DNA of 64,000 nucleotides from JAIBJN01 sp963699495. Its GTDB lineage: Bacteria; Actinomycetota; Thermoleophilia; Gaiellales; Gaiellaceae. Under the pieces are notes generated by a model. The model was not told the origin of the DNA and did not search any database. It saw only the letters and a program-made list of their open reading frames with translations. Positions 1 through 7,644 of the stretch are shown one piece after another. Position 1 is the first letter of the stretch; each line of letters begins with the position of its first letter. Position numbers and translations under genes: made by a program. Location of the stretch: contig CAVOUB010000005.1 in NCBI GenBank assembly GCA_963699495.1, positions 806,001 to 870,000 of the forward strand, in the 5' to 3' direction.

Positions 1-971
1 ACGACGACACGCGGAGCCAGGTCTACGGCGGCATGGCAGCCGAGGACGCACGGACGAGCGCGGCCGTCGACGCGACTGCGGGGCAGGTCGTGCTCTCGGG
101 CGGCACCTTCGCATGGACGTTCTACCACTCGACCTCGGGCGGCAAGACGGCCTCTCGCGAGGATGAGTGGGGGCCGCCGGCGGTCTCGTATCTCGTGGGC
201 GTCCCCGACGCGCACGACAGCATCTCGCCGCACCACAACTGGGGCCCGACCGACGCCGAGGACGACTGCGCGAACGCCGGCCAGGACTGCGTCTGGACGG
301 CCGCCGCCCTCAAGCGCGCGCTCGGAAGCCGCGCGCCGAGCTCGATCACCGACTTCGTCGTGTCGGCCCGCAACGGCTCCAGCCGCGTCGAAGAGGTCAC
401 CCTGTCCGGGCCTCCCGCTGCGAAGACGATCTCGGACGCCGGCAGCACGCTCCGCTCGCTGCTCGGCCTGCGCTCCACCTGGTTCACCATCGGCGCGGTC
501 CGGCTCACGGGCGGCGGCGCCCTCTCCAAGGGCCACGCGCGGACGCTGCACGCGTTCGCCCGCAGCATGCCCGGCGCAAAGCTCCAGAAGAGGGTCGGCG
601 CGGGCACCTGGACGGACATGCGTCCGATTCAGGGGAGTGTCAACGTCTCTGTCAGGCCGACGGTGACGACGCTCTACCGCGTCACCTCGCCGTCCGGCTC
701 GACGGCCGCCGTGCGGGTGCGGGTCACCCCGAAGCCCCGCCTCGTTGCCACCCGGGCGTTGCGCGCGGTGACGGGCGTCGCGGACCCGGGCAAGGCCGTG
801 CAGGTGCAGCGGCTCGGAGCGGGGGGCTGGGTCACGGTCGCGATCGCGCTGGCGCACGCCGACGGGAGCTGGAGGGCGACGTTCGACGTCGTCCCCGGGA
901 CGTACCGCTCGTACGTCGCCTCCGGCGGCATCGTGGCGACGAGCCCCGAGCTCAGGGTCGTCGCCCGCTAG
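1..971 (+). CDS. SpoIID/LytB-domain protein, 5' truncated by window edge
   Basis: The frame is open from base 3 to a TAG at 969-971 with no stop upstream, so the true start lies before the window. An ATG at 33 falls inside the conserved domain and is not the start. The visible N-terminal half has SpoIID/LytB features: DTRSQVYGG, AVDATAGQVV, FYHSTSGGKT and YLVGVPD followed by a SPHHNW-like segment. This family includes the sporulation peptidoglycan lytic enzyme SpoIID and amidase-enhancer proteins, and usually acts outside the membrane. The last ~120 residues are beta-rich and Ig/SH3-like, and may bind cell wall. The enzymatic role in this (probably non-sporulating) organism is inferred. It converges on the sugar-nucleotide operon. 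Confidence 0.75.
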   Translation, partial: DDTRSQVYGGMAAEDARTSAAVDATAGQVVLSGGTFAWTFYHSTSGGKTASREDEWGPPAVSYLVGVPDAHDSISPHHNWGPTDAEDDCANAGQDCVWTAAALKRALGSRAPSSITDFVVSARNGSSRVEEVTLSGPPAAKTISDAGSTLRSLLGLRSTWFTIGAVRLTGGGALSKGHARTLHAFARSMPGAKLQKRVGAGTWTDMRPIQGSVNVSVRPTVTTLYRVTSPSGSTAAVRVRVTPKPRLVATRALRAVTGVADPGKAVQVQRLGAGGWVTVAIALAHADGSWRATFDVVPGTYRSYVASGGIVATSPELRVVAR

Positions 972-973
972 CA

Positions 974-996
974 GCGGCCGCGCGGCGCGCGGCCGC
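974..996. terminator. hairpin between convergent genes
   Basis: A perfect 10-bp inverted repeat, GCGGCCGCGC / GCGCGGCCGC, with a 3-base loop lies just after the SpoIID-like stop and before the end of the convergent acetyltransferase gene. There is no T-tract, so it is a candidate bidirectional terminator by position and stem strength only. Confidence 0.5.
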
Positions 997-1095
997 CTTC
1001 GACGAGTCGGTGCGCGGCGGGCGGTCGGGCGGGTGGAGGACGACGCTTTTCGGCGGCGAGGGGCTCGTCCCGCAGCTGCCCCAGCAGTCCTCGAA

Positions 1096-1746
1096 CTAGG
1101 AGAGCTCGAGCAGCTCTTCGGGCGGCACGTCTCGGATCTGCCGCGCCGGGTTTCCGACGACGACCGCGCGTGCGGGCACGTCGTGCAGGACGACCGCGCC
1201 GGCGCCGACGAAGGCCTCTTCCCCGATCTCGATTCCCGGAAGCAGGACCGCGCCGCCCCCCACTCGCGCACCCCGGCGAATGGTCGGGCCCTTCATGAGC
1301 GCCAGCCGCTCCTCGGTTCGTCCCATGAGGTTGTCGTTGGTCGTGACCACGCAGGGCGCGATGAAGACGTCCTCCTCGAGCGTCGAGTAGGCGGTCACGT
1401 AGGCGTTCGCCTGGATGCGCGTGCGCGGGCCGACGGTCGTGTCGTTCTCGACCAGGGAGCCGCGGCCGACGACCACCCCGTCGCCGAGGTCGCAGCGCTC
1501 GCGCACGCAGGCCTGGTCCCCGACGATGACGCCGCTTCCGAGGCGGCTTCCGGCGAAGACGACGGCGCAGGCGAGGATGGAGGCGCCGTCCCCGACGACG
1601 AGCGGCGGTAGCTCCTCGGCGGAGGCAGTCGACCGGGCCCCGAGCGTCGGGGGCTTCCCGACGACCGCGTTGTCGCCGATCACGACGCCCTCCCCCAGCA
1701 CCGTGCCCGGGTAGACGACCGCGCTGTCGGCGATCCGCGTGATCAA
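1096..1746 (-). CDS. hexapeptide-repeat N-acetyltransferase (WbpD/WlbB-like)
   Basis: A left-handed beta-helix acyltransferase of 216 aa. Hexapeptide repeats ([LIV]-G-x4) run from the N-terminus, for example VYPGTVLGEGVVIGDNAVVG. The usual extended loop is present (NAYVTAYSTLEEDVFIAPCV), and the end carries NPARQIRDVPPEE. WbpD-type enzymes acetylate the 3-amino group of UDP-GlcNAc3NA. I chose TTG at 1746 because it overlaps the TGA of the preceding gene (TTGA). A longer reading frame upstream only shadows the oxidoreductase. It is the last gene of the four-gene operon, and its substrate is inferred from that context. Confidence 0.82.
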   Translation of the reverse strand: MITRIADSAVVYPGTVLGEGVVIGDNAVVGKPPTLGARSTASAEELPPLVVGDGASILACAVVFAGSRLGSGVIVGDQACVRERCDLGDGVVVGRGSLVENDTTVGPRTRIQANAYVTAYSTLEEDVFIAPCVVTTNDNLMGRTEERLALMKGPTIRRGARVGGGAVLLPGIEIGEEAFVGAGAVVLHDVPARAVVVGNPARQIRDVPPEELLELS

Positions 1747-2735
1747 ACGCGCTCTCGCTCGAGCGAGGCCTGGAGCTGCTCGAGGGCACGCACGACCGCC
1801 AGCCCGCTGCGCGCGGCCGCGGCGCGGTCGCCGTCGCCGTGGACGAGGCCGAGAAAGTGCTCGCACTCGAGGCGCAGCGGCTCCGCGTTCGGCACGCGCG
1901 GGCTGTAGACGTCTCCGATGCGCGTGCTCCATTCGCCGTAGGTCCGGAGCGAAGGCTCTGCCGCGCTGTCGTAGACCGTCACCTTGCGATCGAGCTCCAT
2001 GTCGTCGAAGACCGCCATCTTCTCGGTGCCGACGACGGTCATCCGCCTCATCTTGTGCGGGTCGAGCCAGGAGAGATGCATGTGCGCGGCCTTGCCCGAG
2101 GGGAAGCGGAGGTGGCAGAAGACGACGTCCTCGACGCCCTCCTTCAGGAACGACTCGCCGCGGGCCAGCAGCTCGCTCGGCTCCTCGCCGAGGAGGTAGA
2201 GGATGACCGAGAGGTCGTGCACGCCGAGGCTCCAGAGGGCGTTCTCGTCCGCGCGGATCGTGCCGAGGTTCTGCCGGTTTCCGTAGACGTAGAGCACGTC
2301 GCCGAGCTCGCCGGCGTCGACGAGCTCCTTCAGCTTGAGCACGCCCGGGTGGTAGAGGAGCAGGTGGCCGGGCATGAGCGCAAGACCGCGCTCCTCGGCC
2401 AGGGCGACCAGCTCCTCGGCGTCGTCGGCGGACATCGCCAGGGGCTTCTCGACGAAGACGTGCTTGCCGGCCGCGAGCGCCTGACGGGCGAGATCGGCGT
2501 GGGTCGGCACCGGCGTGGCGACGACGACCGCCTCGACCGTCTCGTCCCGCAGCAGATCGTCGAAGGCGGTCGTCGCGCGGGCCGCCGGATAGCGCGCCGC
2601 CGCGCCGGCGAGGCGCTCCTCGCTTGCATCGCAGATCCAGGCGAGGCGCGAGAGCTCGTTGAAGTTGCGCGCGAGGTTCGAGCCCCAGGGCCCGAGCCCC
2701 GCGAGCGCGACCGTCGTCGGCCCTAGAGCTTCCAT
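1743..2735 (-). CDS. Gfo/Idh/MocA-family oxidoreductase (WbpB/WlbA-like)
   Basis: A 330-aa protein with an N-terminal Rossmann fold (VALAGLGPWGSNLARNF) and the family signature around VVVATPVPTHADLARQAL and GKHVFVEKPLA, where EKP contains the conserved Lys. A C-terminal GFO/IDH alpha/beta domain follows (YHPGVLKLKELVDAG, GVHDLSVILYLL). WbpB/WlbA enzymes oxidise C3 of UDP-GlcNAcA using NAD+. The ATG at 2735 overlaps the upstream dehydrogenase by 13 bases, and its stop overlaps the next start. The context (2-epimerase, 6-dehydrogenase, N-acetyltransferase) supports a role in UDP-diacetamido-uronate synthesis. The expected C3 aminotransferase (WbpE) is not in the visible operon. Confidence 0.85.
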   Translation of the reverse strand: MEALGPTTVALAGLGPWGSNLARNFNELSRLAWICDASEERLAGAAARYPAARATTAFDDLLRDETVEAVVVATPVPTHADLARQALAAGKHVFVEKPLAMSADDAEELVALAEERGLALMPGHLLLYHPGVLKLKELVDAGELGDVLYVYGNRQNLGTIRADENALWSLGVHDLSVILYLLGEEPSELLARGESFLKEGVEDVVFCHLRFPSGKAAHMHLSWLDPHKMRRMTVVGTEKMAVFDDMELDRKVTVYDSAAEPSLRTYGEWSTRIGDVYSPRVPNAEPLRLECEHFLGLVHGDGDRAAAARSGLAVVRALEQLQASLERERV

Positions 2736-3988
2736 ACGCGGCCGTTCAGGCTGCCGTTCGAGCCCGTGGCGTTGCGAAAGTCGACGACCAGCTGTGCCCG
2801 CTCGGCCAGGTCGTCGTAGTCGATGCCGGAGTGCGCCGTGACGATCGCGACGCAGTCGGCGGCTTCGAGGGCCCCGTCGAGGGACGCCGACGAGAGCCCT
2901 TGCTCCGGCAGCTCGGGGATGTGCGGATCGTAGTAGGAGACGTTCGCCCCCTCGTCGCGCAGGAGCTCGACGAGCTTGAGGGCGGGCGACTCGCGCAGGT
3001 CGCCGACGTCCGCCTTGTAGGCGACGCCGACCAGGTGCACGGTGCTGCCCTTGACGGACTTCTCCACGGAGTTGAGCGCCCGGGTGATCTTCTCCAGGCA
3101 GAAGTACGGCATGTTCTCGTTGATCTTCCCCGCGAGCTCGATGAACTCGGTGTAGAAGTTGTACTCGCGGGCCTTCCACGCGAGGTAGAAGGGGTCGACC
3201 GGGAGGCAGTGGCCTCCCAGGCCGGGGCCGGGCTTGAAGCTCATGAAGCCGAACGGCTTCGTGGCAGCGGCCTCGACGACCTCCCAGACGTCGACGCGCA
3301 TGCGGTCGCAGAGCTGCGCGAGCTCATTGACGAGCGCGATGTTGACCGAGCGGAAGATGTTCTCCAGGAGCTTCGTCAGCTCGGCTGCCTCGGGCGACGA
3401 GACGGCAATGACCGTGTCGAGCGCTCGCTCGTAGAGCGCGCACGCCGCTGCCGTACAGGCTTCGGTGACCCCGCCGACGATCTTGGGCGTCGTCTTCGTC
3501 GTCCAGTCGGTGCGGCCAGGGTCGACCCGCTCGGGCGAGAAGGCGAGGTGGAAGTCCTTGCCGGTCTCGAGACCGCCCGCGGCGAGGATCGGCTGCACCT
3601 CGTCCCGGGTCGTGCCCGGGTAGGTCGTCGACTCGAGGACGACCAGGTGGCCGGGCCGGAGCCGTTTCGCGATCTCGCTCACTGCGCCGAGGACGATGGA
3701 GAGGTCGGGCTCACGGTTCGGGGAGAGGGGGGTGGGCAGCGCGACGAGGATCGCGTTCGACTCCCGGAGTGCGTCGTAGTCGGTAGTCGCCGCGATCGTG
3801 CCGGCCTCGACGAGCGGTGCCAGCTGCTCGGAGGGGACGTCCTCGATGTAGCTCTCGCCCCGGTTGAGCGCCGCAACGCGGCCGGCGTCCACGTCGATGA
3901 GGAGCACGCTGACGCCGGCCTCCGCGAAGACCTGCGCGAGCGGAACGCCGACGTAGCCGGCTCCGACGATGGCGACTTCGTGCGTCAT
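2723..3988 (-). CDS. UDP-N-acetylhexosamine 6-dehydrogenase (WecC/WbpA family)
   Basis: A 421-aa nucleotide-sugar dehydrogenase. The N-terminal NAD-binding motif is VAIVGAGYVGVPLAQ. Other landmarks are VALPTPL, VVLESTTYPGTT, the substrate-binding GPGLGGHCLPVDPFYL with the catalytic Cys, and the C-terminal HLVGVAYKADVGDLRESPA. The enzyme oxidises C6 of a UDP-HexNAc to the uronate with two NAD+. I chose ATG 3988 over ATG 4006 because it overlaps the upstream TGA (ATGA) and gives the canonical N-terminus. Whether the substrate is UDP-ManNAc (WecC) or UDP-GlcNAc (WbpA) cannot be decided here. The neighbouring 2-epimerase allows either. Confidence 0.9.
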   Translation of the reverse strand: MTHEVAIVGAGYVGVPLAQVFAEAGVSVLLIDVDAGRVAALNRGESYIEDVPSEQLAPLVEAGTIAATTDYDALRESNAILVALPTPLSPNREPDLSIVLGAVSEIAKRLRPGHLVVLESTTYPGTTRDEVQPILAAGGLETGKDFHLAFSPERVDPGRTDWTTKTTPKIVGGVTEACTAAACALYERALDTVIAVSSPEAAELTKLLENIFRSVNIALVNELAQLCDRMRVDVWEVVEAAATKPFGFMSFKPGPGLGGHCLPVDPFYLAWKAREYNFYTEFIELAGKINENMPYFCLEKITRALNSVEKSVKGSTVHLVGVAYKADVGDLRESPALKLVELLRDEGANVSYYDPHIPELPEQGLSSASLDGALEAADCVAIVTAHSGIDYDDLAERAQLVVDFRNATGSNGSLNGRVWKL

Positions 3989-5077
3989 CTGCGACTCATC
4001 GTACAAAGCAGGTCAGCGATCCTCGCGGCGGAATGACCGTCGCCGTAGAGCGGCGGCCGCTCGGCATGCGGAGCCGCCTCGCGCACGGCGGCCACGATCG
4101 CCTCGGGGTCGCTCCCCACGAGCCGGTTCCAGCCAGTCTCCAGCGTCTCGACCCACTCCGTGGTCGTCCGCAGCGTCACGCAGGGGACGCCGTACCAGTA
4201 CGCCTCCTTCTGAACGCCTCCTGAATCCGTGAGGACGACGCGGGCCTGCGAGGCGAGCGCGGCGAAGTCGAGATAGCCGGCGGGCGGGATCAGGCGGACG
4301 TTCGGAGCGAGCGAGATCCCCGCCGCCGCCAGGGCCGAGCTCGTGCGCGGGTGCGCGGGAAAGACCACCGGCTCGTCTCAGCTCGGCCAGTGCCTCGGCG
4401 ATGCGCTCGAGCGGCTCCGGGGCCACGTTGGCCTCGCGGTGAAGGGTGAGGACCAGGTAGCGGCCGGGCTCGACGCCGTTCCTCGCCAGCGCGTCGGAGC
4501 GCTCGCGGGCGATGGGGGCCAGGCGCAGGTTGGCGTCGTACATGACGTCGCCGACGAGGTGGACGCCCTCCGTGATTCCCTCTGCGGTCAGGTTGGCGAC
4601 GGCGACGCCGGTGGGACAGAAGAGCATGCTCGAGAGGCGGTCGACGAGCATCCGGTTCAGCTCTTCGGGCATGGAGCGGTCGAAGGAGCGCAGCCCCGCC
4701 TCGACGTGCGCGACGGGGACGAGGACCTTGCCCGCGGCCAGCGCTCCGGCCAGGGTCGAGTTGGTGTCCCCGAAGACGAGCACGGCGTCTGGGTTCTCTT
4801 CCAGGACCGCCGTCTCGATCTCGGGGAGCATCCGGCCGGTCTGCTCGCCGTGCGTCCCGGAGCCGGTCTCGAGCCGGTAGCGCGGCGGTGCGAGCTCCAG
4901 CTCCTCGAAGAAGACGGCCGACAGCTCGGGATCGTAGTGCTGGCCCGTGTGCAGCACGACCTCGTCCACCCCCCGCTCGCGGAGCGCGAGGGAGAGCGGG
5001 GCCGACTTGACGAACTGCGGCCTGTTGCCGACCACGGAAAGGATTCGCACGCCGCCGGCGAATGTAGCCGAACCCAT
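3985..5077 (-). pseudogene. wecB: UDP-GlcNAc 2-epimerase (non-hydrolysing), split by a +1 frameshift
   Basis: The N-terminal part (5077 to about 4380) has RILSVVGNRPQFVKSAPLS, HTGQHYD, VFGDTNSTLAGA, HVEAGLRS and PEELNR. The C-terminal part (about 4377 to 3985) continues in another frame with VVFPAHPRT, VLTDSGGVQKEA and PCVTLRTTTEW. One extra base (T4378 on the plus strand) separates the two frames. Removing it gives LAELDEPVVFPAHPRT, exactly as the family reads. The protein would epimerise UDP-GlcNAc and UDP-ManNAc. It is first in a four-gene overlapping operon. A GTG at 5050 is an alternative start. The break may be a sequencing error, since three other genes here show the same kind of lesion. 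Confidence 0.82.
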
Positions 5078-5197
5078 GACCCTGAAGGTTCTCCTCGGTA
5101 GCCTCAATCTCCTCGCGCGGCCCCTCGGCGCAGGCCGAACGCTCGCGTGGTACGCCCAGCGCCGCCTCGAGCGCCCGGCCTAACCGTCCTCTCCGCC

Positions 5198-5224
5198 CAC
5201 GTCCGGGGTCTGACCCCGGACGTG
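5198..5224. repeat. 27-bp perfect palindrome, copy A
   Basis: CACGTCCGGGGTC - T - GACCCCGGACGTG: 13-bp arms around one central base. It lies in the 336-bp non-coding stretch between the sugar operon start (5077) and tRNA-Lys (5414). A related copy sits at 5327-5353. It could be a hairpin terminator, a REP-like element or a dimeric regulator site. Nothing else recognisable lies in this stretch apart from a short GTCCG-AAA-CGGAC hairpin near 5315. Confidence 0.6.
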
Positions 5225-5326
5225 TCTGTTGGTGGCGTCGAGTCTCTCCACCTCTGTGGGCGCCGCGCGAGACGCAACGGTACGCGTGAGCCGGGCGTTT
5301 CCGTCCCCAGACCCGTCCGAAACGGA

Positions 5327-5353
5327 CACGTCAGGGGTCTGACCCCGGGCACG
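5327..5353. repeat. 27-bp imperfect palindrome, copy B
   Basis: CACGTCAGGGGTC - T - GACCCCGGGCACG. It shares the GGGGTCTGACCCC core and most flanking bases with the copy at 5198-5224, but its outer arms have diverged. Two copies 116 bp apart in one non-coding gap suggest a small repeat family or paired operators. Confidence 0.5.
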
Positions 5354-5413
5354 GCCGGCGGGGACGTGTCCGCCTGGGGAAGCGGTTGCCCGCCGCTACA
5401 CTTGCCTGCCCTG

Positions 5414-5486
5414 GGGCCGTTAGCTCAGTTGGTAGAGCAGGGGACTCTTAATCCCAAGGTCGAAGGTTCGAATCCTTCACGGCCCA
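5414..5486 (+). tRNA. tRNA-Lys (anticodon CTT)
   Basis: A 73-nt cloverleaf. The acceptor GGGCCGT pairs with ACGGCCC plus discriminator A. The D arm is GCTCAGTTGGTAGAGC. The anticodon loop CTCTTAA places CTT at positions 34-36. The T arm is GAAGG-TTCGAAT-CCTTC. The order and bases match the bacterial tRNA-Lys pattern. CCA is not encoded. It reads codon AAG, the preferred Lys codon in GC-rich genomes. Confidence 0.95.
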
Positions 5487-5972
5487 TCTAAGAAGTCCCC
5501 GCACATATGGGCTTTTGCGCCCGACCTGTTAGGTGCCGGGGCTGAGGGGGCAACAAAAGGGGCAACGGATGAGAATCCGTCATCCGGCGCTCGGCGAACT
5601 CGCTGTGCCCTCAGCTAATTCGACTGGATTCGCGTCGCCTCGGCAGGGTTTGGTGCACTTAGCTCAAGCCCACGTCAACGAGGCGCCGCTCAGGAGACCG
5701 CCAGACCGGCCATCTAGGTACGCGCCCCTCGACGACATAGCCTGACCCTCGCCGGGGCCCCCTGTTGGACGGCGCGGCGTGCGGCGCGCCGGAGAGGTGC
5801 CAGCTCAGCCTAGCGGCGTGACGTGCCTGATCCGGACCTCGGAAACGCCACGGCCCACGACACGATCTCCTTGGAGCTGAGCTCCACCGGATTGAGCCTC
5901 GCGTCGAGAGAGGCGTCAGCTTTCCGGACGGACGTGGTGGTCGTGATCGTCTTCATCAGAATGGCCTCTCGG
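5487..5972. other. non-coding stretch after tRNA-Lys
   Basis: No reading frame here has credible protein-like composition or a ribosome site. Just after the tRNA are small stems (GGGC-TTTTGC-GCCC near 5510; ACCT-GTT-AGGT near 5525) and a repeated word, GGGGCAACAAAAGGGGCAAC, at about 5547-5566. Space downstream of a tRNA is a common integration site, but I find no integrase and no second copy of the tRNA 3' end. I see nothing else. Confidence 0.5.
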
Positions 5973-6009
5973 GCCGGGAAGGGCCCGCGAGCCGCGGGCC
6001 CTTCCCGGC
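5973..6009 (-). terminator. 16-bp stem terminator after the ABM-fold gene
   Basis: A perfect 16-bp inverted repeat, GCCGGGAAGGGCCCGC / GCGGGCCCTTCCCGGC, with the 5-base loop GAGCC. It starts 15 bases past the stop of the minus-strand gene 6024-6338. No T-run follows, so this is a strong hairpin whose terminator role is inferred from position. Confidence 0.6.
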
Positions 6010-6023
6010 GTCGAGACGGGCGC

Positions 6024-6338
6024 TTACGCCTTGAACGCGCCGTTCATCTTGTGGACGATGACCTCGCCGTCGGTGATCTTCGGCGAATTCGGAACCACGT
6101 TCTCGAGCTTCTCCTCGCGCAACCAGCTGGCGACGAAGCGAGTCGACTCGTCGGCCTGCGCCGAGGTGTCGAAGAAGCTGATGGAGCTCATGACGTCCTT
6201 GTCGGCGTCGATGAGGTAGTAGCCGTTGAAGCCCGGCAGCTTGCTGAGGCGGGGCAGGAGGTTCTCGCTGACCTTCTTGGCCAGCTCGGACTTGCGGGTC
6301 TGGTCGATCCCTTCGTAGCGTCTCACGGTGGTATGCAT
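6024..6338 (-). CDS. small ABM-fold (antibiotic biosynthesis monooxygenase-like) protein
   Basis: A 104-aa protein beginning MHTTVRRYEGIDQTRKSELA and containing LPGFNGYYLIDADKDVMSSISFF, typical of dimeric alpha/beta-barrel ABM-like stress proteins. A longer start at 6395 exists, but ATG 6338 has a good Shine-Dalgarno (AGGAG, four bases upstream). The family holds small haem or quinone monooxygenases and many proteins with no assigned reaction. No catalytic residue can be assigned. It stands alone, divergent from the orphan gene at 6547, and ends in the strong hairpin at 5973-6009. Confidence 0.7.
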   Translation of the reverse strand: MHTTVRRYEGIDQTRKSELAKKVSENLLPRLSKLPGFNGYYLIDADKDVMSSISFFDTSAQADESTRFVASWLREEKLENVVPNSPKITDGEVIVHKMNGAFKA

Positions 6339-6487
6339 GGTGCTCCTAATCTCTTCGTTCAGGGCGGAGAACCCGGTTGAGTCCTCCTGATGCACTCAGG
6401 CCCGGTGTGACAGTCGAAGAGCGGGTTCGGAGCCTCGACGGCTTCCGTCTGGGATCTTCTGGCGCACTTGCAAGTCTAGCATCTTTC

Positions 6488-6516
6488 TTGACAACGTGTG
6501 TTTACGTGACTACGTT
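6488..6516 (+). promoter_or_regulatory. sigma70-type promoter of the orphan gene
   Basis: TTGACA at 6488-6493, a 17-bp spacer, then TACGTT at 6511-6516, in an AT-richer island of an otherwise very GC-rich window. AGGAGG at 6535-6540 follows, six bases before the GTG at 6547. The full -35 consensus suggests a strong housekeeping promoter. Confidence 0.65.
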
Positions 6517-6546
6517 TCCTATCACTATCAACGTAGGAGGCGGGAT

Positions 6547-7197
6547 GTGTGCCCCTTCTCGGTCACCCTGCAGCACGTTCCGGATCGGGAGCTCGGCTCC
6601 CTTCTCATCGAGCTCGCGCAGGCGGGCTTCCACAACCCGATCATCACGCCTGTTGACGCTGGTGACGCGTCCGGCGAAGCGGCCGCTCCTGCGCGCGGGC
6701 CGAGGACGGACCTTCCGGAGGACTGGCGGCCCCTGCGAGAGCGGGAGGGCGAGTCCTATCAGTGGCCGGAGGAGCGCGATCGCTACTCGCGCTACCGCGT
6801 GTTCCTGGGCACGACGCGCGCCGAGGGCGCCGTTCACATCGGGCTTGGCGAGACGGTGCGCAAGAACAGATGGGGACGCGACCGCAAGTACATCGTCGCC
6901 TTCCGGAGCAGTGGATCTCCGCAGCAACCGCTGGTCGAGTTTGTCGCGGCAGACGACTACGAGGAGACGCGCGAGCTCGTCGCAGTCATCCGTGGTAGCG
7001 ACGGAGGTCGGCGCATGTACGGAGCCGGCGACACGCTTCCCGCGATCTACCAGGAACGCTTTCGAACGCAGATGTACAGCGAGCGGGTCGTGTACCGGGG
7101 CGTCTGGAACAAGGTCGTCGTGGTCGCTCGCGAGGACGAGGACGAGGCGATTCTCAACCACGCGCTGATCCAGGGCCGACGACGCTTCCCGACGTAG
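6547..7197 (+). CDS. orphan protein of unknown function
   Basis: I do not recognise this 216-aa protein. It begins VCPFSVTLQHVPDRELGSLL, has a linker rich in Ala/Arg/Pro (about residues 40-60), then a region rich in charged and aromatic residues (YQWPEERDRYSRYRVFLG, IGLGETVRKNRWGRDRKYI) with alternating beta-like segments to the end. It has no signal peptide or membrane span. I preferred GTG 6547 over ATG 6496 because AGGAGG lies six bases upstream and the promoter ends at 6516. The long Arg/Glu-rich core could be nucleic-acid binding, but this is a guess from composition. Confidence 0.65.
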   Translation: MCPFSVTLQHVPDRELGSLLIELAQAGFHNPIITPVDAGDASGEAAAPARGPRTDLPEDWRPLREREGESYQWPEERDRYSRYRVFLGTTRAEGAVHIGLGETVRKNRWGRDRKYIVAFRSSGSPQQPLVEFVAADDYEETRELVAVIRGSDGGRRMYGAGDTLPAIYQERFRTQMYSERVVYRGVWNKVVVVAREDEDEAILNHALIQGRRRFPT

Positions 7198-7354
7198 GCG
7201 CGCCGCCGGGGGCTGAGTACCGGGAGTCGGTCCGAGCGGCCGCGAACAAGCCGTTTCGGTACTCGATTGCTACCGTGGGGGTACACGAGCGAGTACCGGC
7301 TGCGCCTACTGCGCCTCTCCTGCCCGTTCCTTATTGGCAGAGGAGGTGTTTTTT

Positions 7355-7561
7355 ATGACAACCGGAATCGTGAAGTGGTTCAACGACGCGAAGGGGTACG
7401 GCTTCATCACCCCTGACGCGGGTGAGAAGGACGTGTTCGTCCATCACAGCTCCATTGTCGGCGACGGCTTCAAGTCGCTGTCCGAGGGTGCGAAGGTCGA
7501 CTTCGACAGCGCCGAGGGCGCGAAGGGCCCCGAGGCAAGGAACGTCCGCCTCGTCGCGTAG
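7355..7561 (+). CDS. cspA: cold-shock protein (CspA family)
   Basis: A 68-aa single OB-fold cold-shock domain. RNP1 KGYGFITP and RNP2 VFVHHSSI are intact, and the protein begins TTGIVKWFNDAKGYGF. It binds single-stranded RNA or DNA and acts as an RNA chaperone. I chose ATG 7355, preceded by GGAGGTG and a T-rich spacer, over an upstream TTG that would add seven residues. It is monocistronic and ends in the hairpin at 7580-7606. Confidence 0.95.
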   Translation: MTTGIVKWFNDAKGYGFITPDAGEKDVFVHHSSIVGDGFKSLSEGAKVDFDSAEGAKGPEARNVRLVA

Positions 7562-7579
7562 CGGCGGGACGGTGCACGA

Positions 7580-7606
7580 GCGGGAGGCGCCGGCGGCGTC
7601 TCCCGC
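7580..7606 (+). terminator. hairpin after the cold-shock gene
   Basis: GCGGGAGGCGCC - GGC - GGCGTCTCCCGC: a 12-bp stem with one G.T wobble, 18 bases after the csp stop. It also faces the end of the convergent ANTAR gene (7645), so it may serve both strands. No U-tract. Confidence 0.55.
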
Positions 7607-7644
7607 ATCACTCCGCGAAGGCTCGAGGGCTGAGGGGAGCGTTC

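Noticed and set aside
5147..5491. Plus-strand frame running across tRNA-Lys
   Set aside because: Its last part is translated tRNA sequence (LAQLVEQ...NPSRPI), a well-known artefact.
5487..5570. Phage or island attachment site at the tRNA 3' end
   Set aside because: I could not find a second copy of the tRNA end nor any integrase in the window.
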